Below, one piece after another: positions 45,083 to 55,032 of a stretch of 64,000 bases of DNA. Where the stretch lies: NCBI GenBank assembly GCA_016873495.1, contig VGXC01000001.1, positions 62,001 to 126,000 of the forward strand. Direction: 5' to 3'. The notes under the pieces were generated by a model that did no database searches, had not been told where the DNA came from, and saw only the letters and a program-made list of their open reading frames with translations. Made by a program: the position numbers and the translations under genes. The stretch comes from Nitrospira sp. Its GTDB lineage: Bacteria; Nitrospirota; Nitrospiria; Nitrospirales; Nitrospiraceae. Within the stretch, counting starts at the first letter, position 1. Every line of letters begins with the position of its first letter.

Positions 45083-45781
45083 ATGATTAAATTGATGCGG
45101 GACAGCGCGCACAAATACCCCTGGTTGCTGAAATCTATCATGGGCGCCCTGGCCCTCGCCTTTGTCATTACCATGGGTTGGTGGGGGTTTGGAGAACAGA
45201 GTTCCAATGCTGTCGCCTCGGTCGGCGATCAGACCATCAGCCGGGACGAATTTCGGCGCAACTACGAAAACACCTATCGCTATTACAAAGAGAACATCAA
45301 GGGCGAACTGAAAGAAGAAGAAATCAAGCAGTACGTCATTGACGGGCTGGTCGAGAACAAGCTCTGGACGCTGGCTGCGCAAGACTTGGGGCTGCGCATC
45401 AGCCCCGAGGAGCTGCGGGACGACATTATGCGGCGGGGAGACTTTCAACGAAACGGCCAATTCGATCCTGAACTCTACCGGCGCCTGCTAGCGGCCAACC
45501 GGCTTACCCCGCCCCTGTTCGAATCCCTGTATTCGGTGGAACTGCTCAGCGCCAAAGCCAAGATGGTGATCCGTGACTCGGTCGCCTTGACGCCCTTCGA
45601 GATTGCGGAAGCGCAAGCTCTGATGGCCCGGCAGCCACAGTCCGACCCGAAGACCGGCTCTTCGGCCAACGATCGCATTCTGCAGGACTTTTTATTCCAA
45701 AAACAACAGCGGGCGCTGGTGGCCTATACACAATCCTTGAAAGCCCGCATCCCGATCGAAATTCACAAGGAACTGCTCTAG
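45083..45781 (+). CDS. SurA/PpiD N-terminal domain protein lacking a PPIase domain
   Basis: 232 aa. An N-terminal membrane anchor (about residues 17-38) leads into a SurA_N_3 chaperone domain with VGDQTISRDEFRRNYENTY and QYVIDGLVENKLW. A parvulin domain, which follows in PpiD and SurA, is absent. It is probably a periplasm-facing chaperone for outer-membrane proteins or a truncated PpiD. It stands alone and divergent from the RDD gene. Confidence 0.8.
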   Translation: MIKLMRDSAHKYPWLLKSIMGALALAFVITMGWWGFGEQSSNAVASVGDQTISRDEFRRNYENTYRYYKENIKGELKEEEIKQYVIDGLVENKLWTLAAQDLGLRISPEELRDDIMRRGDFQRNGQFDPELYRRLLAANRLTPPLFESLYSVELLSAKAKMVIRDSVALTPFEIAEAQALMARQPQSDPKTGSSANDRILQDFLFQKQQRALVAYTQSLKARIPIEIHKELL

Positions 45782-45964
45782 CCCGCGTTATCCGTGAACG
45801 CTTCTGCTGCAATCGTGGATACGCTGCTGTGACCGGCGTGCTCGCCGCTCAGTCGGTCAACGTCCTGCCCTGAGGACGCCTCCCTCCCTCGCAGCTGTGC
45901 TTGCCGGTCTCACGACGCGTCTGCACGATTTCGCGACGAACCGCCACGAACAACGCGGGCTTTT

Positions 45965-45990
45965 CGGCTGCTGAAAAAGTATCGCCGTGG
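45965..45990. repeat. Possible solo end of the 4070-4240 repeat family
   Basis: GGCTGCTGAAAAAGT resembles the inner part of the terminal repeat of the 4070 element (13 of 15 positions). No matching second end was found nearby. It lies in the 213-base gap between the SurA-N gene and the caspase gene, which otherwise shows nothing recognisable. Confidence 0.3.
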
Positions 45991-45994
45991 TGCG

Positions 45995-47245
45995 TTAGCG
46001 GCCCTTGGAAGGAATAAACACGAACTCGCCTTTTTCCGCTGCCAACGACCAGAGTTCCGGCCGCTGGGTGTGGCCCTTCAGTTGGGCGGCGGAAAAGACG
46101 CGACTATCGAGATAGCTGTAAAGTTCCGAGGCGGGAATGATCCCGTCGTCGTTGAGATCGGCCAAGCCTTTGCCCAATCCCTCCAGCAGATAATAGGTGA
46201 AGACGCTGTGGCCCCATTCGGGGCTTTCGAGCGCCTGCTGATCCGGCCCCCCGGCGGTGATCAACTGCCGCCCGCGTTCGCGGGTGATTTGCTTGAGATA
46301 GGCCACTGTCATGGGTGGCAAGGTGCTCCGGAACTGGTTCCCAGCGATCCCGCCGTAGCAGACATCCACGAGAAAGAGCACTTGCTTGGACGGCAGCGCG
46401 TCGGCCAGTTCCTTGATCCGGCCCATGCTCACGCCGGTCCGGCCCAACGCATCAGGCTGACCTTCGACCGGCAGGAGATAACCCATGGTCTTACCGCCCG
46501 ACGCGGTCTTGGTCTCGCCATGGCCGGCATAGAAGATCACCACGCGATCCTGTTGACCCACTTGGTCGACGAGTTTGTCGCTCAATTCGCCTTCGACGGC
46601 GGCCTTCGTCGCCTGGCGGTTGTACAGCTCCGACACTTGAAAGCCTTGCTGCCGAAGCACCGCCGCCATCGCCTTAGCATCGGCGACCGCATACTTGAGC
46701 CGCGGCGCTTTCTCGTAATCATCAATCCCGATCACGACCGCCCAGGACTTGCCGAAGGTCCCGGCGACATAATCCGGCGGAGCCTTGCCCAAGACCTGAA
46801 CGCCCCGTGGATCGGTCAGCGACAGGCGATCCACGTCGCTGGTGAGAACGGCAGGTGATGGGGGAGCCGATGACACGGAAGTGACCTGTGGAGATACGGC
46901 CGGTGCCTGGGCCATCTGGGAAGACTGATCCCGCACTACGAGACTCTGGGCGTGGAACCTCTGCACAGCAACAAACAATAGGTTTCCGTTTCTTGAGAGC
47001 ATGATAAGCACCTGGCTCGCATCTGGATTCATACTCGACAATACTCGTTCATAATCCTGCACGTTCTTGATCGCTTGACGGTTTATCTCATGGATGACAT
47101 CGCCTCGTTGTAGTTGAAGTTGAGCAGGACTGCCCGCTGAAATGTTATCAATGACAACGCCGCCACTTTGATCCACCGTCATGGTTGCACAGCTGGTGAG
47201 AATGAACCAGAGAGAGACGAACACAAGGGCGGTCGGTTTTGTCAT
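45995..47245 (-). CDS. Lipoprotein caspase (C14) with PDZ-like and EF-hand-like segments
   Basis: 416 aa. A lipobox (FILTSC, Cys19) anchors the protein. A PDZ-like domain (about residues 25-95) is followed by a disordered linker and a caspase fold (about 165-410) with the catalytic dyad His242 (YAGHGE) and Cys296 (VDVCYGG). Residues 363-374, DLNDDGIIPASE, match the EF-hand calcium loop at positions 1, 3, 5, 6, 8 and 12. It is a bacterial orthocaspase on the periplasmic side, possibly calcium-gated. ATG 47245 gives the clean signal peptide. Confidence 0.85.
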   Translation of the reverse strand: MTKPTALVFVSLWFILTSCATMTVDQSGGVVIDNISAGSPAQLQLQRGDVIHEINRQAIKNVQDYERVLSSMNPDASQVLIMLSRNGNLLFVAVQRFHAQSLVVRDQSSQMAQAPAVSPQVTSVSSAPPSPAVLTSDVDRLSLTDPRGVQVLGKAPPDYVAGTFGKSWAVVIGIDDYEKAPRLKYAVADAKAMAAVLRQQGFQVSELYNRQATKAAVEGELSDKLVDQVGQQDRVVIFYAGHGETKTASGGKTMGYLLPVEGQPDALGRTGVSMGRIKELADALPSKQVLFLVDVCYGGIAGNQFRSTLPPMTVAYLKQITRERGRQLITAGGPDQQALESPEWGHSVFTYYLLEGLGKGLADLNDDGIIPASELYSYLDSRVFSAAQLKGHTQRPELWSLAAEKGEFVFIPSKGR

Positions 47246-47338
47246 GGGAAGCCTAATCAAATGACGGATTTGCGACACTGGCGCAATTCTTCCTTGGACA
47301 TGAAAAGTCTAGGCTGGTTTCAGAAAAAACTCAAGGAA

Positions 47339-48358
47339 CTAGGGCACCAGCATCGCGTCGCCGTACGAGTAGAACCGATACTTTTCCTTGACCGCTTCCT
47401 CATACGCCGCCCGCAACGGCTCCAGCCCCATGAAGGCCGCGACCAGCATGACCAGCGTCGTGCGGGGCAGATGAAAGTTGGTCATCAACGCGTCCACCAC
47501 GCGAAACCGGTACCCGGGGGTAATAAAGAGCGCCGTGTCGCCGATTATGGGCCGGACTGTGCCTGCTTCGGCAGCAGATGCTTCAAGTGTCCGCACGACG
47601 GTTGTTCCCACGGCCACCACCCGCTTGCCGGCCGCCTTGGCTCGTCTGATCGCCTCGACCGTGGCCTCCGGCACCTCGAAGCGCTCCGGATACATGACAT
47701 GGTCTTCGATCCGGTCGGACGTCACCGGCCTGAACGTACCCGGCCCGACGTGCAACGTCACCGTGGCGAGCCCAATCCCCCGCCCGCGCAGGGCGGCGCG
47801 GAGCCCTTCCGTAAAGTGCAGGCTCGCCGTCGGAGCGGCGATCGAACCCTCCGGCCGGGCAAAAATCGTCTGGTACCAGGTGCGATCCTGCTCGACCGGT
47901 TCCCGTTTGATATAGGGAGGCAACGGCATTTGGCCGAGCAGATTCATGACATCGGCAGCTGTCTGCGCGGACGAGAACTGTACCGTACTGCCTGTCGGAC
48001 CCTGCGCAAGAACGGTCACGTTCGTCCGGGCATCCAGGTCAATCACCTGCCCTTGCTTCATCCGTCCCTTGACCAAAGCCTCCCAGGTATCGGGGCCGAG
48101 CGGTCTGACCAGAAGTAGCTCGACTTTCCCGCCCCCCGGCCGCTTCCGTCCGGTCAACCTGGCGGCCATGACCTTGCTGTCATTGACGACCAGGAGATCT
48201 CCCTCCGCCAACAGGTCCGGCAGATCGGCCACCTTCTTATGGGTCAACGGACCGCCTGATTTGGGCGCGACCAGCAGACGGGCCTGATCCCGCGGTTCGA
48301 CGGGCCGCTCGGCAATGAGGGACGGGTCGAAGGGACAATCGAATTCGGCGAGCTGCAT
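47339..48358 (-). CDS. queA: S-adenosylmethionine:tRNA ribosyltransferase-isomerase
   Basis: 339 aa. QueA transfers and isomerises the ribosyl part of SAM to preQ1 in tRNA, giving epoxyqueuosine. Family motifs are PFDPSLIAERPVEPRDQARLL (first 20 residues region), VVNDSKVMAARL, TASLHFTEG, HVGPGTFRPV and TNFHLPRTTL. It follows the SpoIID-type gene by 9 bases on the same strand. Confidence 0.95.
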   Translation of the reverse strand: MQLAEFDCPFDPSLIAERPVEPRDQARLLVAPKSGGPLTHKKVADLPDLLAEGDLLVVNDSKVMAARLTGRKRPGGGKVELLLVRPLGPDTWEALVKGRMKQGQVIDLDARTNVTVLAQGPTGSTVQFSSAQTAADVMNLLGQMPLPPYIKREPVEQDRTWYQTIFARPEGSIAAPTASLHFTEGLRAALRGRGIGLATVTLHVGPGTFRPVTSDRIEDHVMYPERFEVPEATVEAIRRAKAAGKRVVAVGTTVVRTLEASAAEAGTVRPIIGDTALFITPGYRFRVVDALMTNFHLPRTTLVMLVAAFMGLEPLRAAYEEAVKEKYRFYSYGDAMLVP

Positions 48359-48367
48359 CAGCGGAAG

Positions 48368-49555
48368 TTAGGGCTTGGACCAGGCGAGCGGCGCCGCAGT
48401 GCGCACGGTCTTGAGTTCTGTGCCTGGGAAATAGTACCGCAGAATCGTGTCGAACCGATACCCCAGATCGGCCATCTCCTTCGCCCCCCATTGGCAAAGC
48501 CCGACCGCGTGGCCGGCACCCCGCCCGGAGAGGACCACGGTCTTGCCGATGGACTCGACTTCAAATTGAGTGCTTTGGATCACCCCATAGCCCACGAGCC
48601 GTCGCAGATCCTCGCCCCGCAGCACCAACTCGCCCTGGGAGTGCAGGATGCGCAATTTAGCCACTCGCCCCGCGGCACTGTAGGTCAAGGGCGTCAGGTT
48701 CGCGATCGTACCGATCGCGAGGCCCTGGCGGCCGAGCTTGTCCTCCAAGTCTTGCAGCTTGAACTCAGCGCGCCATTGGTAGTAGGGCGAATTGGCATCG
48801 AACGGACATTCGACACCCTTTAAATAAGGCAAGTCCTTGGACCACACATTCATCGCGTCCTCGGTCGGTCCTGCCGCCGTCGATGAAAACGCAGCCAGGA
48901 TCGGCTCGTTTTGATAGGTCAACGCCAGGCTCTTGGTGGATTCCACGGCATCCTGGACCCGCCGATCCACCCCCTGGCGACCCCGATACACCTGGTCCAG
49001 CGTGCTCGCAACTACGTCGTACTCCCGTTCCTTGTTTGCCTGACGCTGGTAAAGGACATAGGTCCTGGCCACGATGGCCTGTACCTTCAGCGCTTCGGGA
49101 TGCCAGGCGGCGCTCATCTCGGCCGGGACCACGCCCTTGACATATTCCTCCACATCCACGTGATTCACGACGGCCAGGCCGCCAGGGCCCTTCCCGCGTA
49201 AAATCCGCAAGGTTCCGTCCACGACGAGGGGGGGTGCGGTGGATTCGATTCCCTGCCCCACCCTCAACGTCAGCCCCGCGCCGTTGCCTAAGAGCGTCAG
49301 CGCGGTGCCAGAAAACACCTCGCCGTTGAGGCTCCATGTCCCATCGTGTGATGCGGCAATGACGACGGAGTCCGTAAAGACACGCTCATGACCGCCGACG
49401 CTCTGCACCGACAAGCGTTGTTCGGCGGAGACCTGGATCCGTGAGGCATCCTGGGCAAGCAACACACGGATGGTATCCTCCGTCTGCCCGAAGGCAGGCG
49501 CGGCCGTGACGAGACCCACGCACCCGAGCAGGACACTGAGGGACCGGGCCATCAT
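48368..49555 (-). CDS. SpoIID/LytB domain protein
   Basis: 395 aa. Signal peptide (residues 1-23) followed by a SpoIID domain (about 110-370) with VNHVDVEEYVKGVVPAEM, WHPEALKVQAIVARTYVLY and the C-terminal GHAVGLCQWGAKEMADLGY. SpoIID-type enzymes are lytic transglycosylases acting on denuded peptidoglycan; outside spore formers they are usually linked to cell-wall remodelling. The ATG overlaps the DUF2905 stop by 4 bases. Confidence 0.88.
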   Translation of the reverse strand: MMARSLSVLLGCVGLVTAAPAFGQTEDTIRVLLAQDASRIQVSAEQRLSVQSVGGHERVFTDSVVIAASHDGTWSLNGEVFSGTALTLLGNGAGLTLRVGQGIESTAPPLVVDGTLRILRGKGPGGLAVVNHVDVEEYVKGVVPAEMSAAWHPEALKVQAIVARTYVLYQRQANKEREYDVVASTLDQVYRGRQGVDRRVQDAVESTKSLALTYQNEPILAAFSSTAAGPTEDAMNVWSKDLPYLKGVECPFDANSPYYQWRAEFKLQDLEDKLGRQGLAIGTIANLTPLTYSAAGRVAKLRILHSQGELVLRGEDLRRLVGYGVIQSTQFEVESIGKTVVLSGRGAGHAVGLCQWGAKEMADLGYRFDTILRYYFPGTELKTVRTAAPLAWSKP

Positions 49556-49803
49556 CGTTTGGAAAGGAGGTAGAGCACAAGACTGACCAGCAGGCTGAGC
49601 AGCAGGCTGGTGGCCAGGGGAAAATAGAAGGTGACGTGACCCCGCTTGATGAGAATGTCGCCGGGGAGTTTGCCGACCCAGCTCAGCCAGCCAGGGCTTC
49701 CTTCCGTGGACCACTTCCCCAATACCAGCAGGAACGCTCCGAGCAGCGCAAGCAGGCCGCCGGCCACCAGCAGCCATTTGCCGAGACCGTTCCACTCTTG
49801 CAT
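49552..49803 (-). CDS. DUF2905 small membrane protein
   Basis: 83 aa with two membrane helices (about residues 10-30 and 62-80) around the DUF2905 signature WVGKLPGDILIKRGHVTFYF. Function unknown. It overlaps the SpoIID-type gene by 4 bases and follows asd by 2 bases. Confidence 0.88.
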   Translation of the reverse strand: MQEWNGLGKWLLVAGGLLALLGAFLLVLGKWSTEGSPGWLSWVGKLPGDILIKRGHVTFYFPLATSLLLSLLVSLVLYLLSKR

Positions 49804-49805
49804 GG

Positions 49806-50819
49806 TTATCGCACCAGCAGTTCGGCAATCTGAACGGCGTTCAAAGCCGCTCCTTTTCTGAGATTATCCGCCACCACCCACAGATTCAGCCCGTTGGGAA
49901 TGGACTCGTCCTCCCGGATACGGCCGACGTAGACATCGTCCTGCCCGGCTGCGATCAGCGGCATCGGGTACAGGACATGGGCCGGATCGTCGTAGAGCTG
50001 GACCCCCGGCGCGGTCGAGAGGATCGCCCGCGCCTCGTTGGCCGTGAGTTTTCGCTCCGTCTCGATATTGACCGCCTCCGAATGACCGATATAGACCGGA
50101 ACCCGGACCGTGGTGGCCGTGACCCGGATGGTCGCATCCCCCATGATCTTTCTAGTCTCATGGAGCATCTTCATCTCTTCCTTCGTATAGCCCGTCGGCA
50201 AAAATTCGTCAATATGAGGCAAGCAGTTGAACGCGATTTGATAAGGATAGACCTTCGGTTCCGGCTGCCCGAAGCTGAGGAGCGCCTTGGACTCCTCCAT
50301 CAGTTCCTCCATAGCTTCCTTGCCGGTCCCGGACACGGACTGAAACGTGGTCACGACAATGCGCTGGATCCGCGCTTCGTCGTGCAACGGCTTCAACGCC
50401 ACGACCATCTGGATCGTGGAGCAATTCGGGTTCGCGATGATGCCCTCGTGCTTGGCCAGATCGTGAGGATTCACCTCCGGCACCACGAGCGGCACGTCCT
50501 TGTCCATCCGCCAGGCGGCGCTGTTGTCGATTACCACCACGCCGGCTTTGGCCGCGATCGGCGCATATTCCTTGCTGACGTCGCTGCCGGCCGAGAAGAG
50601 GGCAATGTCGATGCCCGCAAAAGAATCCTTCGTCAGTTCCTTGACCGTCACGTCCGAACCGCGGAACGACACCGTGCCGCCGGCTGTACGGGACGAGGCC
50701 AGCGGATGCAACGTTTCCACCGGAAACTTGCGTTCCTCCAACACCTGGATCATTTCGGCCCCGACCGCTCCGGTCGCGCCGACCACTGCCACCTGATAAG
50801 CCGCTTTCTTCTTCAACAT
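49806..50819 (-). CDS. asd: Aspartate-semialdehyde dehydrogenase
   Basis: 337 aa. Reduces aspartyl phosphate to the semialdehyde with NADPH, feeding Lys, Met, Thr, Ile and diaminopimelate synthesis. VAVVGATGAVGAEM is the dinucleotide loop and the catalytic Cys is in NPNCSTIQMV. It is in line with leuB, leuA and the ilv genes, forming an amino-acid biosynthesis string. Confidence 0.96.
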   Translation of the reverse strand: MLKKKAAYQVAVVGATGAVGAEMIQVLEERKFPVETLHPLASSRTAGGTVSFRGSDVTVKELTKDSFAGIDIALFSAGSDVSKEYAPIAAKAGVVVIDNSAAWRMDKDVPLVVPEVNPHDLAKHEGIIANPNCSTIQMVVALKPLHDEARIQRIVVTTFQSVSGTGKEAMEELMEESKALLSFGQPEPKVYPYQIAFNCLPHIDEFLPTGYTKEEMKMLHETRKIMGDATIRVTATTVRVPVYIGHSEAVNIETERKLTANEARAILSTAPGVQLYDDPAHVLYPMPLIAAGQDDVYVGRIREDESIPNGLNLWVVADNLRKGAALNAVQIAELLVR

Positions 50820-50846
50820 CCGGCAGGTCCCTTTTTCAGCACCAGG

Positions 50847-52043
50847 CTAAACCGCAATCATCCGGACTCGATGATTGAACGTATCGGCGACATAGACGTT
50901 GCCCGTTTCGTCCACCGCCACACCGAAGGGATAGTTGAGGCTGCTCTCTTGCGGCGGCCCTCCGTCCCCATGAAACCTGGCCTGACCGTTTCCCGCAACG
51001 AGCGTGATGATCTTCTTCCGCCGATCCCATCGCCGGATCAGGTGACTGTCCGAATCCGTCACCAGGATATGTCCCTCCCGATCCAGGGCAATCCCGTAGG
51101 GGCGGGAGAGGCTCGTCGAAAACTCCTGGGGATGCCCCTGATACCGGTACTCGCCCCCATCTCCGGCGACCGTCGCGATCAGGCCGGTGGACAGATCGAC
51201 CATACGGATCCGCCCGTTGAAAGTATCGGCCACGTAGAGCATACCATCAGGACCCAGGGCCAGACCACTCGGCCCGGCCAAGCCCGACTCCGTGGCCGGC
51301 CCTCCATCTCCTGTGTAGGCCGCTTGCCCCGTGCCGGCGACCGTCGTGATCACCCCGGTCTGCCCATCCACCCGGCGCACCCGGTTATTACTCTGGTCCG
51401 CAATGAACAAGTTGCCCTGATCGTCCACCACCAGCGCCGAGGGCTCGTTCAAACTGGCGGCGGTGGCCGGGCCTCCGTCCCCGGAGCAGCGATGCTGGCC
51501 CGTGCCAGCCACGCTGATAATAATGCCGGTTGCCGCATCCACGCGCCGCACTCGGTGGTTCATCGTGTCGGCAATGTAGAGGTTGCCTTGCCGATCCAGC
51601 GCCACCGCGGAGGGGAAGTTCAGCGTGGCCTTCGTCGCGGCCCCCCCATCGCCTTCGAACCTGCCGGTTTTGGGCGCAGCCCCCACCACAAACCGCACGG
51701 TCCCGCTCAGGTCGCCGAGCTGGGCGAATTTTTCCGGCACGGCCTGGCTGGGTCCGCCGAGCGGATCGTCATCGAACGACTCGTCGGCTGCCACTGTGTC
51801 CACAGGAACCGGCGCGATGTCGGAGGGACATCCGGCCACGGTGCTGATCAGCCCGCTCGCCAAGTCGACTTTCCGGATGACATGATTCTCGCTGTCGGCA
51901 ATGTACAAGCAGCCCTTGGCCACCGTGAGGCTCTTGGGCTCGTTTAGGGCGGCCAGGGTGGCAGCCCTCCCGTCACCCGAATGGCCCGGCTCCCCTGTGC
52001 CGGCCACCGTTCCGATCGTCCCGGATTTGGCGCATGCAAGCAT
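50847..52043 (-). CDS. NHL-repeat beta-propeller protein
   Basis: 398 aa made of about six NHL repeats, each with LYIADTMNHRVRRV-type sequence plus a GDGG turn and VAGTG strand. NHL propellers mediate protein or ligand interactions, or act as soluble lyases. There is no signal peptide at the chosen start. Position between asd and leuB suggests cotranscription, but not a shared pathway. Confidence 0.9.
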   Translation of the reverse strand: MLACAKSGTIGTVAGTGEPGHSGDGRAATLAALNEPKSLTVAKGCLYIADSENHVIRKVDLASGLISTVAGCPSDIAPVPVDTVAADESFDDDPLGGPSQAVPEKFAQLGDLSGTVRFVVGAAPKTGRFEGDGGAATKATLNFPSAVALDRQGNLYIADTMNHRVRRVDAATGIIISVAGTGQHRCSGDGGPATAASLNEPSALVVDDQGNLFIADQSNNRVRRVDGQTGVITTVAGTGQAAYTGDGGPATESGLAGPSGLALGPDGMLYVADTFNGRIRMVDLSTGLIATVAGDGGEYRYQGHPQEFSTSLSRPYGIALDREGHILVTDSDSHLIRRWDRRKKIITLVAGNGQARFHGDGGPPQESSLNYPFGVAVDETGNVYVADTFNHRVRMIAV

Positions 52044-52057
52044 CGGACAGCTACGCC

Positions 52058-53134
52058 TCAGCCTTGCCGAAAATTCTTCAGGATGGCATCGCCCATCTCG
52101 ACCGTCCCGACCAGTTTGGTTCCGGGGCTCTGGATATCCTTGGTCCGATAGCCCTGCTCCAGCGTCTTCTGGATCGCCCGCTCGATGGCTTCCGCCTCCT
52201 TGTCCAGACGGAGTTGATTCGACAGGAGCATGGCGGCGGAGGCGATCGTGGCGATCGGATTCGCCACGTTTTTCCCGGCAATGTCGGGCGCGCTCCCATG
52301 GATCGGCTCGTACATCCCCGCCTTCACGCCGATGCTCGCCGAGGGCAGCATGCCGATGGAACCGGTCAACATGGCCGCCTCGTCGCTCAGGATATCCCCG
52401 AACAAGTTGCTGGTCACCAGCACGTCGAATTGCTTGGGGTTCCGGATCAGCTGCATCGCGCAGTTATCCACGTACATATGGCTCAGTTCCACGTCCGGAT
52501 AGCCCCGGTGAACCTCGATCACCACCCGGCGCCACAGTTCCGAGGATTCCAGCACATTGGCCTTGTCCACGGAGGTGACCTTGCGCCGCCGCTTCCGGGC
52601 CGCCTCGAATGCGACCTTGGCGATACGCTGGATCTCCTGGGTCGTATAGACTTCCGTATTGATGCCCCGTTCACCGTCCGGGGTCTTCTCGATGCCTTTC
52701 GGTTTCCCGAAATAGATCCCGCCGGTCAGTTCGCGCACGACCAGCAGATCAATGCCCTCGATGACCTCGCGCTTCAACGTAGAGGCGTCGCTCAGCATGG
52801 GGTACAACTTGGCCGGACGGAGATTCGCGAACAGCCCCAACTGTTCGCGGAGCCCGAGCAGCGCACGCTCAGGACGGATCTTGTAGTCCAACCCCTCCCA
52901 CTTCGGCCCTCCGACGGCACCCAGCAACACCGCATCGCTCGACTTGGCCAGAGCCAGGGTCTCGTCGGGCAAGGGCACGCCGACCGCGTCGATCGCCGAG
53001 CCGCCGACATGGGCCGGCACGAAGGTCAACGTATGGCCAAACTTTTCCGCGGCCGCTTGAAGCAGTTTGACCGCTTCAGGCACGATTTCTTTTCCTACAC
53101 CGTCACCAGCCAAGACCACGATCTGCGCCTTCAT
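52058..53134 (-). CDS. leuB: 3-isopropylmalate dehydrogenase
   Basis: 358 aa. Oxidatively decarboxylates 3-isopropylmalate with NAD in leucine synthesis. [36 protein letters not shown] and [19 protein letters not shown] are diagnostic. ATG 53134 follows GGGGAG at 7 bases and is better than an upstream ATG at 53149. Confidence 0.96.
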   Translation of the reverse strand: MKAQIVVLAGDGVGKEIVPEAVKLLQAAAEKFGHTLTFVPAHVGGSAIDAVGVPLPDETLALAKSSDAVLLGAVGGPKWEGLDYKIRPERALLGLREQLGLFANLRPAKLYPMLSDASTLKREVIEGIDLLVVRELTGGIYFGKPKGIEKTPDGERGINTEVYTTQEIQRIAKVAFEAARKRRRKVTSVDKANVLESSELWRRVVIEVHRGYPDVELSHMYVDNCAMQLIRNPKQFDVLVTSNLFGDILSDEAAMLTGSIGMLPSASIGVKAGMYEPIHGSAPDIAGKNVANPIATIASAAMLLSNQLRLDKEAEAIERAIQKTLEQGYRTKDIQSPGTKLVGTVEMGDAILKNFRQG

Positions 53135-53192
53135 ACTGTCACTCCCCATTCAACCAGCCCATCAACAGAATGGGCGCCACTGTACCGCTGCA

Positions 53193-54746
53193 TTATTGGT
53201 AAATCAAGCCGGCCTTCTGTCCTGGATCAAAGTGCTTCGAAGCCCAGAACGCCAGTTTATTCAACCCGTTGAGATAGGCCCGCGCGGAGGCCACGATGAT
53301 GTCGGTATCGGATCCGTGTCCGCTGGCCGTCTTCCCGTCTTCCTGCAGCCGCACGGACACCTCGCCCTGCGAATCGGTTCCGCCGGTGATCGCCTCCACC
53401 GAGTACCCCAGCAGGCAACTCTTGGTTTGGGTCATAGCGGCGATGGTGCGATAGGCCGCATCCACCGGCCCATCGCCGGTCCCGGTCTGTTTCACCGGCT
53501 TCCCATCGATCTCCAGTTCGACCGTCGCCGTGGGAGTCTTGCTCGTGCCGCTCTCGACATAGAGCGACTTGAGCACGTAGCGCTCCGGAATCTTCGACAC
53601 CTCGTCCGAGACGATGGCTTCCAAGTCCTCTTCGTAGACTTCCTTCTTCTGATCCGCCAGCCGTTTGAACCGCGTGAAGGCGTGATTGACCTCCTCGTCG
53701 GACAGCTTGTACCCCAGCTCCTCGAGTTTCTGCCGGAACGCATGCCGGCCGGACAGCTTCCCCATGATGAGCTTGCTCTGGGTCAACCCCACCGACTCGG
53801 GACGCATGATCTCATAGGTGCTCTTCTCTTTGAGGAGGCCATCCTGGTGGATGCCGGAGGTGTGGGCAAAGGCGTTGGCGCCCACGATGGCCTTGTTCGG
53901 CTGCACCGCCATCCCCGTAATCTTGCTCACGAGGCGGCTGGTCTTGATGATTTCTTCCGTCCGGATGTTGGTATCGGCCCCGTAGAAGTCCTTGCGGGTG
54001 CGCAGCCCCATCGCGATCTCTTCCAGCGAGGCGTTGCCTGCCCGCTCGCCGATCCCGTTGATGGTGCACTCCACCTGTCCGGCCCCTTCCAGAACGGCCG
54101 CCAGGGAGTTGGCCACGGCCAGCCCCAAATCATTGTGGCAGTGGACCGAAATGACCGCCCGGTCACTGTTCTTCACCTTCTCTCGGATCCCGCGGATCAG
54201 CCGGCCAAACTCCTGCGGACTTGTGTAGCCCACCGTATCGGGAATGTTGACCGTGCCGGCTCCGGCGGCGATGACCGCCTCGATCACCTCATAGAGATAG
54301 GTCGGGTCCGAACGGCTGGCGTCCATCGGCGAGAACTCCACGTCTTCGACATGGCCTCGCGCCCGCTGTACCATCTCAACCGCGCGCTTCAAGGCTTCCT
54401 CGCGACTCATCCGGAATTGGTGCTTCAGATGAATGTCCGAGGCGGAGAGGAATGTATGGATGCGCACCTTCGGCGCGCCCTTCAGCGCTTCCCAGGCCCG
54501 GTCGATGTCTTCCGGCCTCGCCCGAGCCAAACTGCAAATCGTGGGGCCTTCCACTTCCTGGGCGACTTGCCGGACCGCCTCGAAATCACCGGGCGAGCTG
54601 TAGGCAAAACCCGCCTCGACGATATCCACCCCCAGGCGGGCCAGTTGCTTGGCGATCATGAGCTTCTCTTCCAGGTTCATGCTCGCCCCTGGCGACTGTT
54701 CTCCATCCCGCAAGGTGGTGTCAAAGATTCGGATCATGCGCGTCAT
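53193..54746 (-). CDS. leuA: 2-isopropylmalate synthase
   Basis: 517 aa, including the C-terminal leucine-regulatory domain (about residues 390-510). It condenses acetyl-CoA and 2-oxoisovalerate, the first step of leucine synthesis. [30 protein letters not shown] and [13 protein letters not shown] are present. ATG 54746 follows a GGAGGAGGG. Transcription is preceded by a T-box leader with a Leu specifier, so it should be controlled by uncharged tRNA-Leu. Confidence 0.97.
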   Translation of the reverse strand: MTRMIRIFDTTLRDGEQSPGASMNLEEKLMIAKQLARLGVDIVEAGFAYSSPGDFEAVRQVAQEVEGPTICSLARARPEDIDRAWEALKGAPKVRIHTFLSASDIHLKHQFRMSREEALKRAVEMVQRARGHVEDVEFSPMDASRSDPTYLYEVIEAVIAAGAGTVNIPDTVGYTSPQEFGRLIRGIREKVKNSDRAVISVHCHNDLGLAVANSLAAVLEGAGQVECTINGIGERAGNASLEEIAMGLRTRKDFYGADTNIRTEEIIKTSRLVSKITGMAVQPNKAIVGANAFAHTSGIHQDGLLKEKSTYEIMRPESVGLTQSKLIMGKLSGRHAFRQKLEELGYKLSDEEVNHAFTRFKRLADQKKEVYEEDLEAIVSDEVSKIPERYVLKSLYVESGTSKTPTATVELEIDGKPVKQTGTGDGPVDAAYRTIAAMTQTKSCLLGYSVEAITGGTDSQGEVSVRLQEDGKTASGHGSDTDIIVASARAYLNGLNKLAFWASKHFDPGQKAGLIYQ

Positions 54747-54765
54747 GGCCCTACCCTCCTCCAAT

Positions 54766-54803
54766 AAAAAAAGCCTTCCCCCCCATAGCCCAGGGACGAA
54801 GGC
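54766..54803 (-). terminator. T-box terminator of leuA
   Basis: Stem GCCTTCGTCCC with its GGGGGGAAGGC partner (54773-54803), then T7 (54772-54766) on the minus strand, immediately before the leuA Shine-Dalgarno sequence. It competes with the antiterminator that includes the T-box core. Confidence 0.88.
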
Positions 54804-55026
54804 TCATCGCGCTCCGTGGTACCACCCTGCTTCAGCGACGGAGTTTCCGGTGGAAACTCCGACACCCTTCATTGGACCCGTTTCGTGGGTCAAACGGAGC
54901 CCATTACCATCGGAACGACTTCACGGGCTCGGCTCAGAGGTGAGTTCAGCGACCGACAGTACCGGCTCGCACCACCCGCCGGCTCTCTCGAATCTGTGCC
55001 GTCGCCTACTACTCCTCTTCGACGCC
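54766..55026 (-). ncRNA. T-box leader of leuA (leucine specifier CTC)
   Basis: The minus strand holds a stem I region with GAGGAGTAGTAG and GAACTCACCTCTGAG (candidate specifier CTC, Leu), a stem CCGTTT/AAACGG, a perfect stem III hairpin (54840-54860), and the T-box core AGGGTGGTACCACGG (54828-54814). It ends with a terminator (54766-54803). Uncharged tRNA-Leu binding would stabilise the antiterminator and permit leuA expression. It starts directly after the pssA stop. Confidence 0.9.
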
Positions 55027-55032
55027 GCTCTG

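Noticed and set aside
49977-51947. A 656-codon plus-strand frame
   Set aside because: It is antisense to asd and the NHL-repeat gene; repeats in it simply mirror the NHL repeats.
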